A DNA stretch of 64,000 nt from Gautieria morchelliformis (lineage: Eukaryota > Basidiomycota > Agaricomycetes > Gomphales > Gomphaceae). Shown piece by piece: positions 32,301 to 43,633 of the stretch. The position numbers and the translations under genes were made by a program. How positions within the stretch are numbered: the first letter of the stretch is position 1; every line of letters starts with the position of its first letter. The notes below the pieces were generated by a model. That model made no database searches. It was not told the DNA's origin and was given only the letters and a program-made list of their open reading frames with translations. The stretch spans positions 149,813-213,812 of the forward strand of contig WHVA01000163.1 of NCBI GenBank assembly GCA_015179125.1. The letters are read 5' to 3'.

Positions 32301-33869
32301 TAACAAAAAAGTGCAAAGTTTTTGTTTTCGGACCCGAAAAAACATGCCAAGTTTTTGAGGATTAAATTTGCGACGCCCAACGAAAACAATTGAGAGGACA
32401 CCATTTATATCAGCGACAGTATGAGGCAATGATTGAGCGGTAGAAATAACATTCATCTCATGTGCACACGTATTTCCATGATAGAGAAATGGATCTTTAT
32501 CATCGCTAGATTCATACAAACGAGTAACATGAGCGGTGGTTTGGTAAACAGCACAGCACATCTCTTCAATCCAAGTCAAGTCTTGAAGATCTACTGGCAA
32601 CCGACCACGATAAAAGTTGTCTGCCAATGCAAACCGCGGCATTTTTCCTCGTCCTAGAGCATTGTAACAATCTGCACACAAATTAATGACTGTACATTGA
32701 TCTTCATCGCGAAATACAACTGCTTCCTTCCAAAGCAGCAACCCATTCAGTACAGGTGTACAATAAGACACGTCAACATGATCTGTATGATTAAAATACT
32801 CTGCCAAGAATGGATCCAAGAAACGAAGGATAGCCAAGTTGTGAGGTAATTGCTCATAAGGATGCACGGTTATTGAATGAATGCGCAGCCCTGTGCGAGC
32901 ACGGGCACAGCAAGCACAAGACGACGGCAGTACATAACAAGTCTCATTTTTATATGTTCTCATGCAATTTTGAACGACCGTTGCAGAAATCATCTGTGGC
33001 CAACGACCTACAACGGCTAACCTTTCTTCAAAAACCTTCTCATCCATATCTTCACGAATACTCGCACGCTGCTCTTTTTGAATGATTCCGTGACGCAAAG
33101 TGCGACTGCTCTGTGTCATAACGCGTGTAACATCAATGCCATCTTCGTGACGTAGAATAGAAAGGATGAGCTCTTTTCGTTGCAACGCAAACTTTGTCTG
33201 AAAAGGTTCATAACACATGAACACCTGTACTAAAGAAGAATGGTCGTACTCTTGAAGAGCACGACATCGATTCCGAAAGACCGATATAAGGCCGTTAGCC
33301 AATGATGCAAAGTCTCGACCAATAGCCGGCCTTCTACAGACATGCAAACCTTGAAGACATGATTTAATTTTACATGTATTTAACACTTGACAAGAAAAGG
33401 AAAATGTTTCTGAAAACAATTCATTATACGGCAACTTAACTGGATCCACGGCAGTGTTCTGCTGTATGTGTGTGGGAGGCTGACGCAATAGCGAAAACAT
33501 TTGTGTGCCATATGTACGTTCAAAAACGCTGGCTAACAAATAAGATCGACGTGACCCGACATCGCATTTCACTTCAAGCGAGCGAAGGTGCGAAAGTAAC
33601 TCTCCATTAGAACAATTCCCGAAATATTGACAGTGATCATAATAGAAACCGACCAGAATAAGCACCAGGTGCTCCGTAGAACACCGCTCATACCGTGTAC
33701 GAGGACGAACTTTACGCAAAGAAGCAAGTAATTCCTTTTTAAGTGCGGATCTCAAAGACAGAATGCGATGTTCGTTATTGAAAATCATCCACGATGGATT
33801 ACCATCGCAACAACGTTCAATATCCAAATTATTTTTCAACTTTAAATCAATTGATATTGATAATTCCAT
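29312..33869 (-). pseudogene. Helitron Rep (HUH endonuclease) gene, helicase lost
   Basis: One frame of about 1500 codons from ATG 33869 runs to 29312 with only two stops, both TGA (31797-31799 and 31356-31358), each where arginine is expected. It has an N-terminal region with cysteine pairs (CACCARARTGLR, LCADCYNALGRGKMPRFALADN), then the Helitron-like N domain (MPLIYLTLNPCAAHSPMF), the HUH motif in CANFHGHFLIWVLGG, and the two catalytic tyrosines in FYITDYITK. It ends at the first helicase block, FTLNVKQRIAL, at the 200-bp repeat. Rep nicks and joins the transposon end during rolling-circle transposition. If the two TGAs were read through, Rep would look complete. This copy lacks the helicase and is presumably inactive. 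Confidence 0.9.
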
Positions 33870-34763
33870 TACATTAATCGAAATAGATAGATACTATCAG
33901 ACACCGATCTGTCAAATGAAGTTACGATGCACAAATCACATGCGGTGGAAAAGACATTCGCGACAGGGAGACAAGATGAACGTGTTCCAGCAGCAAGATG
34001 GGGGAGCAGAGGGAGGGAAGCGGGATAACGTATTCAAGCAGTGAGATGGGAGAGGACAGGGAGGGGGGCGGTGTTTTTTCCCACATCGTCCAGCCCGTCG
34101 TTATATATAACACCCTCCCCTATCACTGCAAAAGACTGAGGGTGGAATAGATCCCCTAAGGGGTGTGTCACCCGCCAAGCCTGACATAGCAAGGAAACGA
34201 CTCAACCAATAAACCTAATATGATCCCGTACCCGGCAACGCATAAAATCGTTGCATTCCTCACCCGTTCACCTCAATGGACGCCTGCACATGAGGAGCAC
34301 AGGCTGAAAGGCCCAAAATTGAATGCCGTCCATCTGCAAGGAGAGGCTGATACTACGCAGGGAATAAACAAACAGCTAAAAGCCCTCGTAAAGTAGCAGC
34401 GCAGCCGCGCAAGGACGGCGTGTAGCAGAAAACAGGGGTGGTCAGCGTCAATCTGAGTAAGCCAAGGCACGACAAAGATGGAAAGATACGGAAAGAGGGA
34501 CGGACGCTTAAGACGAGACACCACCAGGGACGAAAGACCAATAGGAAGACTCATCCAATAGAATTAATACAATTTCCTCCACAAAACCGCAAGCACGGTT
34601 ATTTGCGTTCATACAGCCCTCCCTCTCCTTCAGAGAGAGTCGGGGATCCCAGCCGCGCTCACTACAAATGTGCATGAAAGGTCAACCTACGGAACTCTAA
34701 AGGGCGTCAAACATTTTGAAGACCGTGGAACCACAAAGCTCGCGGCTTTCATCTTATGAAAGA
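33870..34763 (-). other. 5' non-coding region of the Rep Helitron
   Basis: No convincing ORF. On the minus strand the outermost bases at 34763 read TCTTTCATAAGATGAAAG, a TC start with a short palindrome, directly after the CTAG of HelN-B. I take 34763 as the likely 5' terminus of the Rep Helitron. Confidence 0.4.
34101..34110 (-). promoter_or_regulatory. TATA-like box upstream of Helitron Rep
   Basis: TTATATATAA is palindromic and lies 230 bp upstream of the Rep ATG. There is no better candidate nearby. Confidence 0.35.
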
Positions 34764-36551
34764 CTAGGTGGGTACCCGCGCTTCATGCGGGGGTGCAGGT
34801 CAAACACCTCAGTAAGGTCAAATGCATCAGTAAGGTCAAGTGCATTGGGGTAAATAGGATGATGCAAAATATATCCCTGTTCATATAGTATCATGAATCA
34901 TGTATGCACCCATGGAACAGCCAAACATGCAGAGCTCTCTCTCGACCTCTGGGATGGCCCTCCCAGCAACTCTAGACATGAAAGTGGTAATGGTCTTGAC
35001 TGAATCACAGAGATTATAAGATTGCGCCTATTGTCATAATCCACAGGTTTCAAAGCTTGTGCATTGTGAGATAGATCCAATAGTGATCTTGGGGATCCAG
35101 AATTTTGACAATGTGGTTATATCGATATGCCAGCTGATCCTCCGGTGACACTCTCACAGAACCAGAAACAATACCAAAATCAGAAATGGGGGAAGACCCA
35201 AAATGTAACGTGTCCTCACAGGTAGCGTGTCCCCACACGTACCGTGTCCTCACAGGTAGTGTGTCCCCATACGTAATGTGTCCTCACATGTAACATGTCC
35301 TCACAGGGAGCGTGTCCCCACACATAGCGTGTCCCCACACGTAACATGTCCCACACATAATGTGTCCTCACATGTAACGTGTCCCCACAGGTAGCATGTC
35401 CTCACACAAAAGGTGTCCCCACATGTAACGTGTCCTCACAGGTAGCGTGTCCCCAAACGTAACGTGTCCTCACAGGTAGCGTGTCCCCACACGTAACGTG
35501 TCCCACACATAAAGTGTCCTCACATGTAACGTGTCCCCACAGGTAGCGTGTCCTCACACAAAAGGTGTCCCCATACGTAATGTGTCCTCACAGGTAGCAT
35601 GTCCCCACACGTAACGTGTCCTCACAGGTAGCATGTCCCCAAACGTAACGTGTCCTCACACATATCAGGGACATGTATCAGTATCTATTTTGTGACATAT
35701 ATACAATAGAAAAAGAAACCACATTTAAGCAGCTGTTGTCATTAATTTTAGCAAAGTCAGGATAATTTATTGATATCTACCTTTTAAAAAAATGTCAAAA
35801 AAATGTACACTACATTTAAGCTGAAGCTGGTACTAAGTTTAGCAAAGTCAGGATAATTCATTGATATCTATATTTATTTTTCAAAAAAAGATAAAAAGAA
35901 AACACACTACATTAAAACAGAAGTTGTTATTAACTTTAGCCAAGTCAGAATAAGTTATTGATATCTACTTGCGAAAAAATATCAAAAAAATGTACAGGAT
36001 ATTTAAGTTGGCAGTGATTAAGGTTAGCAAGTTAGATTTATTGATGTCTATTTGCGAAAAAATATCAAAAAAATGTACAGGATAATTAAGTTGGCTATTA
36101 ATAAGTTAGGTTTATTAATATGTATTTGCGAAAAAATATCAAAAAATATACAGGACATTGAAGCAGAAGCTGGTGTCAATTCACAGCCAGAGAAGCCCAG
36201 AGACACCCAGAGACACCCAGAGACACACACAAAGACACCCAGAGCCCAGCCAAAGCAATAGTAAGCCCAGCAGTACAGCCAGAACACAGGAAGACACCAG
36301 TGGGGAGTGCGGTGCTGCAGCATCGCTCTCTTTATACTGAGCGAAGGGTCGTGCACGGACCACCCTCGCGTATGGTCGCGATGAACGCGAACCAGTCACG
36401 TGACCTGGGACGCTGCTGCACAGCGTCAATGGTCTGGCCTGGGCCTGGGCCTAGGGCTCGCGGCTGCGCCGCTCGCTCCGCTGACCTAATTTTTACGTAA
36501 CATTATTAGTCAGCGGCGCCCACAACCCACTGCCCCCGTTTCACTCTTAGA
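34764..36551 (-). mobile_element. HelN-B: complete non-autonomous Helitron
   Basis: On the minus strand the 5' end is TCTAAGAGTGAAACG (36551) and the 3' end is a hairpin (CCCGCATGAAGCGCGGG) followed by TACCCACCTAG at 34764. Modules match HelN-A in the same order. A 60-70 aa reading frame near the 5' end (GCELTPASASMSCIFFDIFSQ) is partly conserved in HelN-A but leads into AT-rich repeats; I do not regard it as a gene. Confidence 0.85.
35205..35668 (-). repeat. Minisatellite of about 18 bp in HelN-B
   Basis: Plus strand units such as ACGTGTCCTCACAGGTAGC and ACGTGTCCCCACACGTA are the inverted counterpart of the array at 20115-20670. Confidence 0.9.
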
Positions 36552-36750
36552 CTAGGTGGATACCCGCGCTTCGCGCGGGGGTGCAAGTCAAACGCCTCGG
36601 TAAGGTCAAACACATCAGCAAGGTCAAACACCTTGCGTAAATCAAACTTGGGATAAGTCAAACACATTCTGATAAGAAAATTTCTTTCAGATAAGTAAAA
36701 CACATTTTATTGATTGAAAGTAGCTCTAAGTAACACATCAAGGTAGGTAA
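36552..36750 (-). mobile_element. HelN-C: 3' end of a third Helitron
   Basis: The CTAG end (36552-36555 on plus) and perfect hairpin CCCGCGC-GAA-GCGCGGG abut the 5' TC of HelN-B. The next 190 bp (subterminal GGTCAAA repeats, then AAAGTAGCT) match HelN-D 37312-37480. Beyond 36750 the element is replaced by LTR-like sequence. Confidence 0.8.
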
Positions 36751-37311
36751 TGTTATGACCATGCTGCTTGACCAACTCTGGTACCTCCATGCCTCCTCTG
36801 GCTCTATTCTGCAATGTCCACACTTTGACCTTTTGATCCCCTTGTTCTTTACTATTCACATACTTCCCCTTTTGACTCTATTCACCAGCCTTCCCTACTT
36901 GACCCTTAGCATAGCAAGTCTGGAGCATCAGGAGATCCATTTGTTCCACTATCAATTAGACCCATATTCCCCTTGTTCTTTTGCCTATTGATTGTTCTTA
37001 GTTCTACCCGGCACCCCCTTGTAGTTCCTCTTGTTCCGTATTAGTTACTTACTCCATTTATCCTAGTTACTTTTGCTTGCACTGGAATTGCTTACCTCTA
37101 CCTTCTGGCACGTTGTCTCAGCTCTTTGTATAAAACCCAGTCATGTGTGCCTCTGTTTTGCAATCAGATAATTGACTTGAATATATCACTCCCTTTGCAC
37201 TGTTTCCTGTTCTTACCACAGCAAGTACTTGCAAGGCCTCTGTCTCTCTGACCTCTGCCTTCCACCTCGATTTCTGATATCCAACTTAACTCAATTCTTG
37301 AACCCTTACCT
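36751..37311 (+). repeat. LTR-like segment between HelN-C and HelN-D
   Basis: It begins TGTTATGACCATG and has a TATA box (GTATAAAACCC at about 37128) and typical LTR promoter-downstream sequence. No CA end is seen before HelN-D starts, so it is probably a truncated LTR. Confidence 0.45.
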
Positions 37312-37479
37312 CTAGGTGGATACCCATGCTTTGCATGGGGGTGTAGGTCAAACACCTCGGTAAGGTGAAATGCATCAGCAAGGTCAAATGCATTGGGTAA
37401 ATCAAACTTGGGATAAGTAAAACACATCTCATTGCCATTGAAAGTAGCTATAAGTAACACATCACGATAGGTAATGTCT

Positions 37480-38345
37480 CTACATATGTCTGCATGTGCC
37501 CAAGTATAGTGTGCATAGCATGTCCTCCATGCACAGTGTGTCCCTCAAATATAGCATGCTTATTGTGTGCCTGGTTTGTAACATGACCCCACACATAACA
37601 TGTCCCCAAGTATAGTGTGCGTAGCACGTCCTCCATGCATAGTCTGTCTCCACATGTAGCATGTCCCTGGTTTGTAGCATGTCCCCAAACGTAGCGTGCC
37701 CCTAAATTATAGCATGTGTGTCCCCCATGCATAGCATGTCCACATGTGTAGCATGTCCCTACATGTAGTGTGTGTAGCATCTGCCTCAAGTATAGTGTGC
37801 AAAGTGTGTCCCCCATGCATAACATGTCCCCCAAGTGTAGTGTGCATAGCATGCCCTTTGTTTGTGGTGTGTCCCCCTGGTATAGCATGTGTAGAATGTC
37901 CCGTCTTGTAGTGTGTTCCCCATGCATAGTGTGTGTAGTGTGTCCCCTGTTTGTACCGTGTCCCCCAAGCATAGTGTCTGTCCCCAAGCATAGTATGTCC
38001 CCAAGCATAGTATGTCCCCAAGCATAGTGTAATCCCACCATATAGTGTGCACATCCCCATGCATAGTGTGTGTGTGCCCATGCATAGCATGCTTGTCCCC
38101 ATGCATAACAGTGTGTCTCTACGCATAACATGCATGTCCCCAAGCATAGCATGCGTGTCCCCATGCACAACATGCATGTCTCCACGCCTAACGTGCATGT
38201 CTCCACACCTAACATGCATGTCTCCACGCATAACATGCATGTCTTCATGCCTAACATGCATGTCTCCATGCATAACATATGTGTCTCCATGCATAGTGTG
38301 CGTGTGCCCATGCATAGTGGGTGTAGCATGTCCCAATGGCATGTG
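37480..38345 (-). repeat. Minisatellite of about 18-20 bp in HelN-D
   Basis: Units like CATGTCCCCAAGTATAGTGTG and CATGTCTCCATGCATAACATG form a diverged version of the HelN-A and HelN-B arrays. Long frames through it (for example 37448-38377) are repeat artefacts. Confidence 0.85.
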
Positions 38346-39224
38346 TAGCATATCCCAAGGGCCTCAAAGTGAAGCAAGCAGAGGCTGTCTTTTCATTAAC
38401 TTCTAGCAAACTCAGGGACATGTATCAATATCTATTTTGTGACATACAGATATAAATAAAATAGTAAAGGAGGCCATATTTAAGCAGCTGCTGTCATTAA
38501 TTTTAGCAAAGTCAGGATTATCTATTTTTTGAAAAATGTCAAAACAAATGTCCAGTACATTTAAGCTGAAGTTATTATTAATTTTAGCAGAGTCAAGATT
38601 ATCTATTTTTCGAAAAATGTCAAAAAAATGCACTGTACATTTAAGCTGGAGCTGTTGTCAATTTTCACAAAGTCAGGATAATTTATTGACATCTATTTGT
38701 GAAAAAATGCCAAAAAAGTACAGTACATTGAAGCAGAAGCTGTTATTAATGCCCAGCCCAAGCCAGAGAAGCCCAGAGACTGACAGAGAAACCCAGAGGC
38801 CAGCCAAAGCCATAGTAACAGCCACCAGTATAGCCAGAGAAGGAGTGCCTGACAGCTTTACAGTAAATAAAACAACAAAAACCACATTTAAAAGTAGAAC
38901 CTTTTTTCATTAATTTTAGGGGAAACTGTCAATTTTCGAAAAAAACCTGAAAAATATATATATAAAAATACTTTTTTTCAGCAGTCTTGGGATTTTATTT
39001 AAATCTATTTTTCGAAAAAATTCACACAAATATAAAGTACATGTGACAATACAATATGATGAAAAAAAAAATGGAACCAATAAAATTACAAACACAAATA
39101 AAATAAAATACATGGGAATGCATTAAAAAAGAGATATTACTTACCAATAGAAAGCCAGCCAAGCCAATAGATAGCCAGCCAACCAAAGCCATTGACAGCC
39201 AGCCAGCTCAAGGAGGAGACACCA

Positions 39225-39340
39225 GAGAGCGCAGACACAGCAGACAGAGCAGAGAGCAGACAGCGCAGACAGCGCAGACACAGCAGACAGCAGACACAGC
39301 AGAGAGCACACAGCAGAGAGAGCACACAGCAGAGTGAGGA
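39225..39340. repeat. CAGA-rich tandem repeat in HelN-D
   Basis: Irregular GCAGACA / CAGAGAGCA units near the 5' end of HelN-D. Confidence 0.75.
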
Positions 39341-39659
39341 ATTGCCGGTCAGGCAGATTCCTGGCGTTCCATCCTACCGAACTGCCTTTATATACCGCGC
39401 ACGCGTGTCGTGCACGGACCACGCACGAACGGGTCACGTGACCGCGGACGCTGCTGCGCAGCTTCACGCCAGTCTGCCGGTCACGTGACCGCTGCGCAGC
39501 GTTGGTGCTCGCGGCTGCGCCGCTCGCCGCTGACCTAAGTTTTACGTAATGTTATTTGTAAGCACGCCCACAACCTCCCACCGTGCTACTTTCACCTATA
39601 GGAATGTTTCCAGGAAAGCATGTGCTAGAGAAATGCCATTCTTTGCCTATGTTCCGTAA

Positions 39660-39830
39660 TGCTTAATGTAACTCAGTGGTCTGAGCGTTAGTTCTGGTGT
39701 TTGTGGCCGTTGGTTCGGTTCTCATGGTTGTCTTTTGCTTCGCAGATTTTGATTAATAAAATTGCTGCTGCTTAATTCACTTTTCCATTGATTATATCAT
39801 GGAGCGGTTAAATTGACGAAGCACTCATAC
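39660..39830 (+). repeat. tRNA-derived SINE-like sequence
   Basis: An A-box-like TAACTCAGTGG (about 39669) and a B-box-like GGTTCGGTTCTC (about 39712) are spaced as in tRNA genes, with D-stem CTC...GAG, but T-stem and acceptor pairing fail. This suggests a SINE head or tRNA relic rather than a working tRNA. The 3' limit is a guess. Confidence 0.4.
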
Positions 39831-39988
39831 TATTTGGAATGCACGAACGAGGCTTTAGCGTGCCGACCTGAACCGACCCGGTTCGGGGGACCCCCCAAGC
39901 GCAGCGAGGGAGGGGAGGGTCGGTGAATGGTCGGTCCTCTTCGTGCGCCTGGCAGACGCAATAAAACCTCAACCCAAGTGAAAGTACC

Positions 39989-40095
39989 CTTTTTGTCTTA
40001 TTTTGGTTATGTCTTATTTTTGTTATGTCTTATTTTTGTTATGTGTTATGTGTTATGTGTTATGTGTTATGTGTTATGTTTTATGTGTTATATTT
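39989..40095 (+). repeat. Short tandem repeats (TTATGT-type)
   Basis: Three units of GTTATGTCTTATTTTT are followed by about six GTGTTAT units. Confidence 0.85.
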
Positions 40096-41149
40096 CATGT
40101 TTTGATTCTTACCCCACGCTATGCCACCCCAACTCCTATGGCCGAAGGACTTAGAGACACTCGTCGAAGCCCTAAAGGGGAATCCCCGAAGTATCCTGGC
40201 GCTAATTGCTATTTTTGGGTGTCACTCGAAAAGGAAATCGGTTGGGTGGGCTGTACATCCTGCAGAGGAGTACACACTGTGTAAATAACCTATGTATCTA
40301 CCTGTACACTAGTTATTACATAATCCCAGTGGGCCCCTTAGGGACCCACTGTATAGTTTATGACGGGCCATGCCATACACAAGACACGCGAAAAATCACG
40401 CCTCATGAGCACATACTGTACCCTACACATGCACTCCTTGCACGCACACGCCCTGGCTCAACCTCACGTGACGTATCTTCGAAACTACGTAATGCCCGAC
40501 ATGGCGTTCCAGCAGGGATCGTCAATACTTAGTCCCTCGCTATGCTTCTCTGCCTCCGCTCCTTCGACCATAGCGCTGATTCGTGGTGGCCACCACGTAG
40601 GCACGTGCACGTTGGCTGTGCGTCTATGAACGAATACCTTATACCTTATACCGCACAGCGAAACAGTGCACGAGAGGGGCGACGCTGTATCGGGGGGAAA
40701 AGGGTTTGGGAAGGGACGGGTGATGGTTGAACGCTGAGCGCTGCGCGAGGACTGGTGCCGCGACGGTGACGTTGAATTGCGGTGTTTGTGGCTAGGAAGT
40801 GTTATTTAGCTCAGCAACCAGCAATAGAACTAGAGTGCACACGGACAGGGTAGAAAGGGAGGGATATCTAGACAAGACGACCCACCCACTGCCATCAGGG
40901 TCAGTGTTGGACCACACGAGTGCACCGCACCACATGAGACACGCCTCACACACGACGTGCAGGCACGTACGGGCATCGTTGTTGCTGGGTCATGATATTG
41001 TAAGCGATATATGGCAGGACAGACCGAGGTGGACAATATAACACGACAGCCAAGCAGCACTGACGGTCACCATAGGACGCGACGTCACATGCGACACGAT
41101 ACCACAGTAGAACAGGTCAACGTAAAAATGTAGTGCTTAGATCCTGATG
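40096..41149. other. Region without a recognised gene
   Basis: Only short ORFs on both strands, none with a family I recognise. Confidence 0.4.
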
Positions 41150-42070
41150 TGCGCGCGCGCGGGGCGTGCCGTCCTTGTCGAACCACACCTCCGCGGGCTC
41201 GAGCAGCGCAAGGTCCACGATCTCGAGCATGCGCTTGTGGGAGCGGGCGACGCGCGCGTCGGCACCGGCGCCGACGACGGTGTTGTGGCGGATGTTGTGC
41301 GAGGTGATAGAGGGGGATGATCGTGCGGCGGGCGGAGCCAGTGTACGCGAAGGACGTGAAGGAGCCGGACGCCCCCGCGGAGGACGCCTAAAAGGCGGGG
41401 GGCTTGCGGCGGAGGGCGTGGTCAGAGTCTGAGGTGGAGGGGGAGACGCCGGGGGGAGGGGGGCGGTGTCATGGCCTTGCGCTAGATCTGTAGAGAACCG
41501 TGGATTGCCAAACGTGGCTGTTGACGAGGAGGCCGTGCCCGGGCGGTCGCGCGACGGGTGGGCGGGGACGAACTAGAGCTGGAGATTGAGCGGGTGGTTC
41601 GACTTTGCGGGTGCGGGCGGACGACGATGGAGGTCTACTCTGATACGGGAGATCGTCGAGTGAAAGCAAGCAGGAATAGACCTGCCTCGTTCGAAGAGAG
41701 CCTTTTTTTCTTGTGCTTCTTGTTCGAGTCTTCGGACACGGTTGGGGCCTCGGTTAGCCCCTGCTGGGTGGGCGCGTCGTGGGTGAGCTTGTCGAGTCTC
41801 TCGGCGAGTGCGGCGGGCAGGAAGGAGGAGAGTGTGGAGAGGATGTGGGTATAGCGGTGGGAAGAGAGAGGAGCATCGTGACCGGAAGCGGCGACGTCCC
41901 GCGGAACGGGGGCTCGGCGGGCATGGGCGTCGCCGCGGGAGACGGCGCCCAGGGTCTGCATTCCGCGCGTGCGCCCGGATGCAGCCCGCGCGCGAGATCA
42001 AGAGCACACGCGACCAGGATAGTTTCTGCGACATTAGACCCAGTGTCTTCAGGTGCCAGTGCCCACTCAT
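41150..42070 (-). other. GC-rich segment, possible remnant of a host gene
   Basis: The GC content and codon-like patterning differ sharply from the neighbours. Minus-strand stretches look protein-like, for example RVARSHKRMLEIVDLALLEP (41165-41290) and HILSTLSSFLPAALAERLDK (about 41760-41850) followed by KKHKKKRLSSNEAGLFLL. They lie in different frames, so it is either multi-exon or decayed. I do not recognise the family. Confidence 0.35.
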
Positions 42071-42086
42071 GAGGTGGTAGGCCGGT

Positions 42087-42515
42087 TATTCATTTGTTCG
42101 GTTGAAATTTGGCAGGTTCATGGTTTTAACATGCTCAACCATGATGATAGACTGGCCATGGAATAATGTTCGAGTGCCAGTTTCACTGTGACTGTGTCGT
42201 CGGTACTGACGAAGTATGATGAGATTAGTGTAACGACTCGAGGAAAATAATTCTCGTACGATGCACAGGGCTCGCTCATGCTTCCAAGCTGTTCTCCGAA
42301 GGAATACATCACTAGCAGCATAACTTTGAACGTTGTCCGCGCAACTCCGCATCTCAGAGTCTCGGATAGCCATTGCAGCGACCTGATCCTTGCAACCGTG
42401 ATACTTTCTATCTGGAAGATCCTACACTCTCCGAGCTCAGCAACCTCTCTCTAGAGTCTAGTCTGACATACCGATTGAGCTGTGAGTACGTGGTACTACT
42501 AGTACCTAGGTCTCA
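42087..42515 (+). repeat. Third, diverged copy of the outer-arm end
   Basis: It matches 63600-64000 in the same orientation and 45166-45600 inverted, with small indels. The pair 42087-42515 and 45166-45600 therefore forms an inverted repeat around the tubulin cofactor A gene. Confidence 0.8.
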
Positions 42516-42748
42516 AGACTCGCCGTTGGGGCAAGCGGGGTTACTGAACGGGAATTGAGTGGGGAGGGATCTGCGTCGATCGTATACGGAGTTAGCGGTG
42601 GAGATACCGCGCAGGGAGAGCATGTCGTGTAACATGTAATAAGTTTTCCATCTGTGCGCACTAGACACAATAACGAACCAGGGTCGACACGTTACCAGCG
42701 TTAGTCCCTGATCATTAGCCAATGTTCTACAGTTTGTAGGTGTGTCTC

Positions 42749-43487
42749 CTAGAGGCCAGGTGGAGAGTCAGTTACACCTAGTAGTTCCCTAGGGAAACTG
42801 GGAGGCCACGTCTTCTTCTTGAGGTGCAGGCTGGGATATTGGCTGCGCTTGAGGAGGTTATCTGCTTGGGGGTCACGCACGAACATCGACAATCGTAATA
42901 GGGACATCAAAATTGATGCTCCAGTAGTCGGATGGACATCGTTGGTTATCATGCATGTCGTCTTCCAACGCAAGTGTCTCAGATACCTGCCTCCTCCAGT
43001 GCTTCCTCTGCCTTCATAAGGTCCTCGTCTGTGGAGAGCGTCGGCCTGGCAGTGACTGATCTGGGCGTGCCAGGACACGAGTGGTTGGAATTGGCTAATA
43101 TCCAGTCCACTCACCACTAGTTCTCGCAACTCGGATACTGCAGTCCCAAGACGCTTCTGAGTTTCCGGGATCATCTTCTGCGACTCCACAAGCAGCTTTT
43201 GCTATCGCGACTTCAACATAAATGAATCAACCCCCAAGCGCAAAACGGCATACCTGGTTCTTGATATCCCACTCATCCGCGGCATCCGCAATGTATTTAT
43301 CTACTCTTCGCTGCTGGTCCTCCGCCTCTTGCTTGTACATGTTGTACTCCTTTAGTATTCTGCCAGGGCATTTGGTTGAGTGTGGTAGCATTCAGTCAAA
43401 AAGAGAGGCATAGGCCCTACACGTACTCACCGCTTGATGGATCCAGTTGATTTTCAGTTGTCTGCGGACAGCAGCAGGGTCACTCAT
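42749..43487 (-). CDS. Tubulin-folding cofactor A
   Basis: Five minus-strand exons are proposed: 43487-43423, 43359-43254, 43195-43111, 43028-42987 and 42861-42749. They are in phase (411 nt, 136 aa). The first four encode a helical protein typical of the family: MSDPAAVRRQLKI, LKEYNMYKQEAEDQQRRVD, WDIKNQ, then SQKMIPETQKRLGTAVSEL and EDLMKAEEALEEA. Cofactor A (Rbl2 in yeast) is a small three-helix chaperone that binds beta-tubulin in the folding pathway. Exon 5 adds a 37-aa tail that I do not recognise, so the real end may differ. The donors of exons 1 and 3 have alternatives (43431, 43115); I chose those that keep phase. No lesion was seen. It is a real host gene in a repeat-rich stretch. 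Confidence 0.8.
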
Positions 43488-43633
43488 AGTCGCAAGTGGT
43501 GGGGGAGGTCAGAAATGTAGATTATTGGCTAATGATCAGAGCCGAGGACGAACACTGGTAACGTGTGACTCGACATGGTTCGTTATTGTGTCCAGCGGAC
43601 ACAGATGCAAACCTTAGTACTTAGTACTTATTG

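Larger units (their letters stand above)
37312..39603 (-). mobile_element. HelN-D: non-autonomous Helitron, diverged
   Basis: The 3' end CTAG is at 37312 with hairpin CCCATGC-AAA-GCATGGG. The 5' end on the minus strand is TCCTATAGGTGAAAG (39603), related to HelN-B. It has the same module order: CACGTG palindromes, a TATA region, AT-rich repeats, a minisatellite and subterminal repeats. The base following the 3' CTAG is A rather than the usual T. Confidence 0.78.

Noticed and set aside
37448-38377. 309-aa Met/Cys-rich open reading frame
   Set aside because: It runs through the HelN-D minisatellite and is open only because of the repeat unit; other frames and the other strand are open too.
39989-40095. 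Telomere-like repeats
   Set aside because: The unit is TTATGTG/TTATGTC, not TTAGGG, and it is short and internal.
41573-42070. 165-aa Arg/Pro-rich ORF
   Set aside because: GC-rich frame artefact; the alternative frame looks more protein-like.
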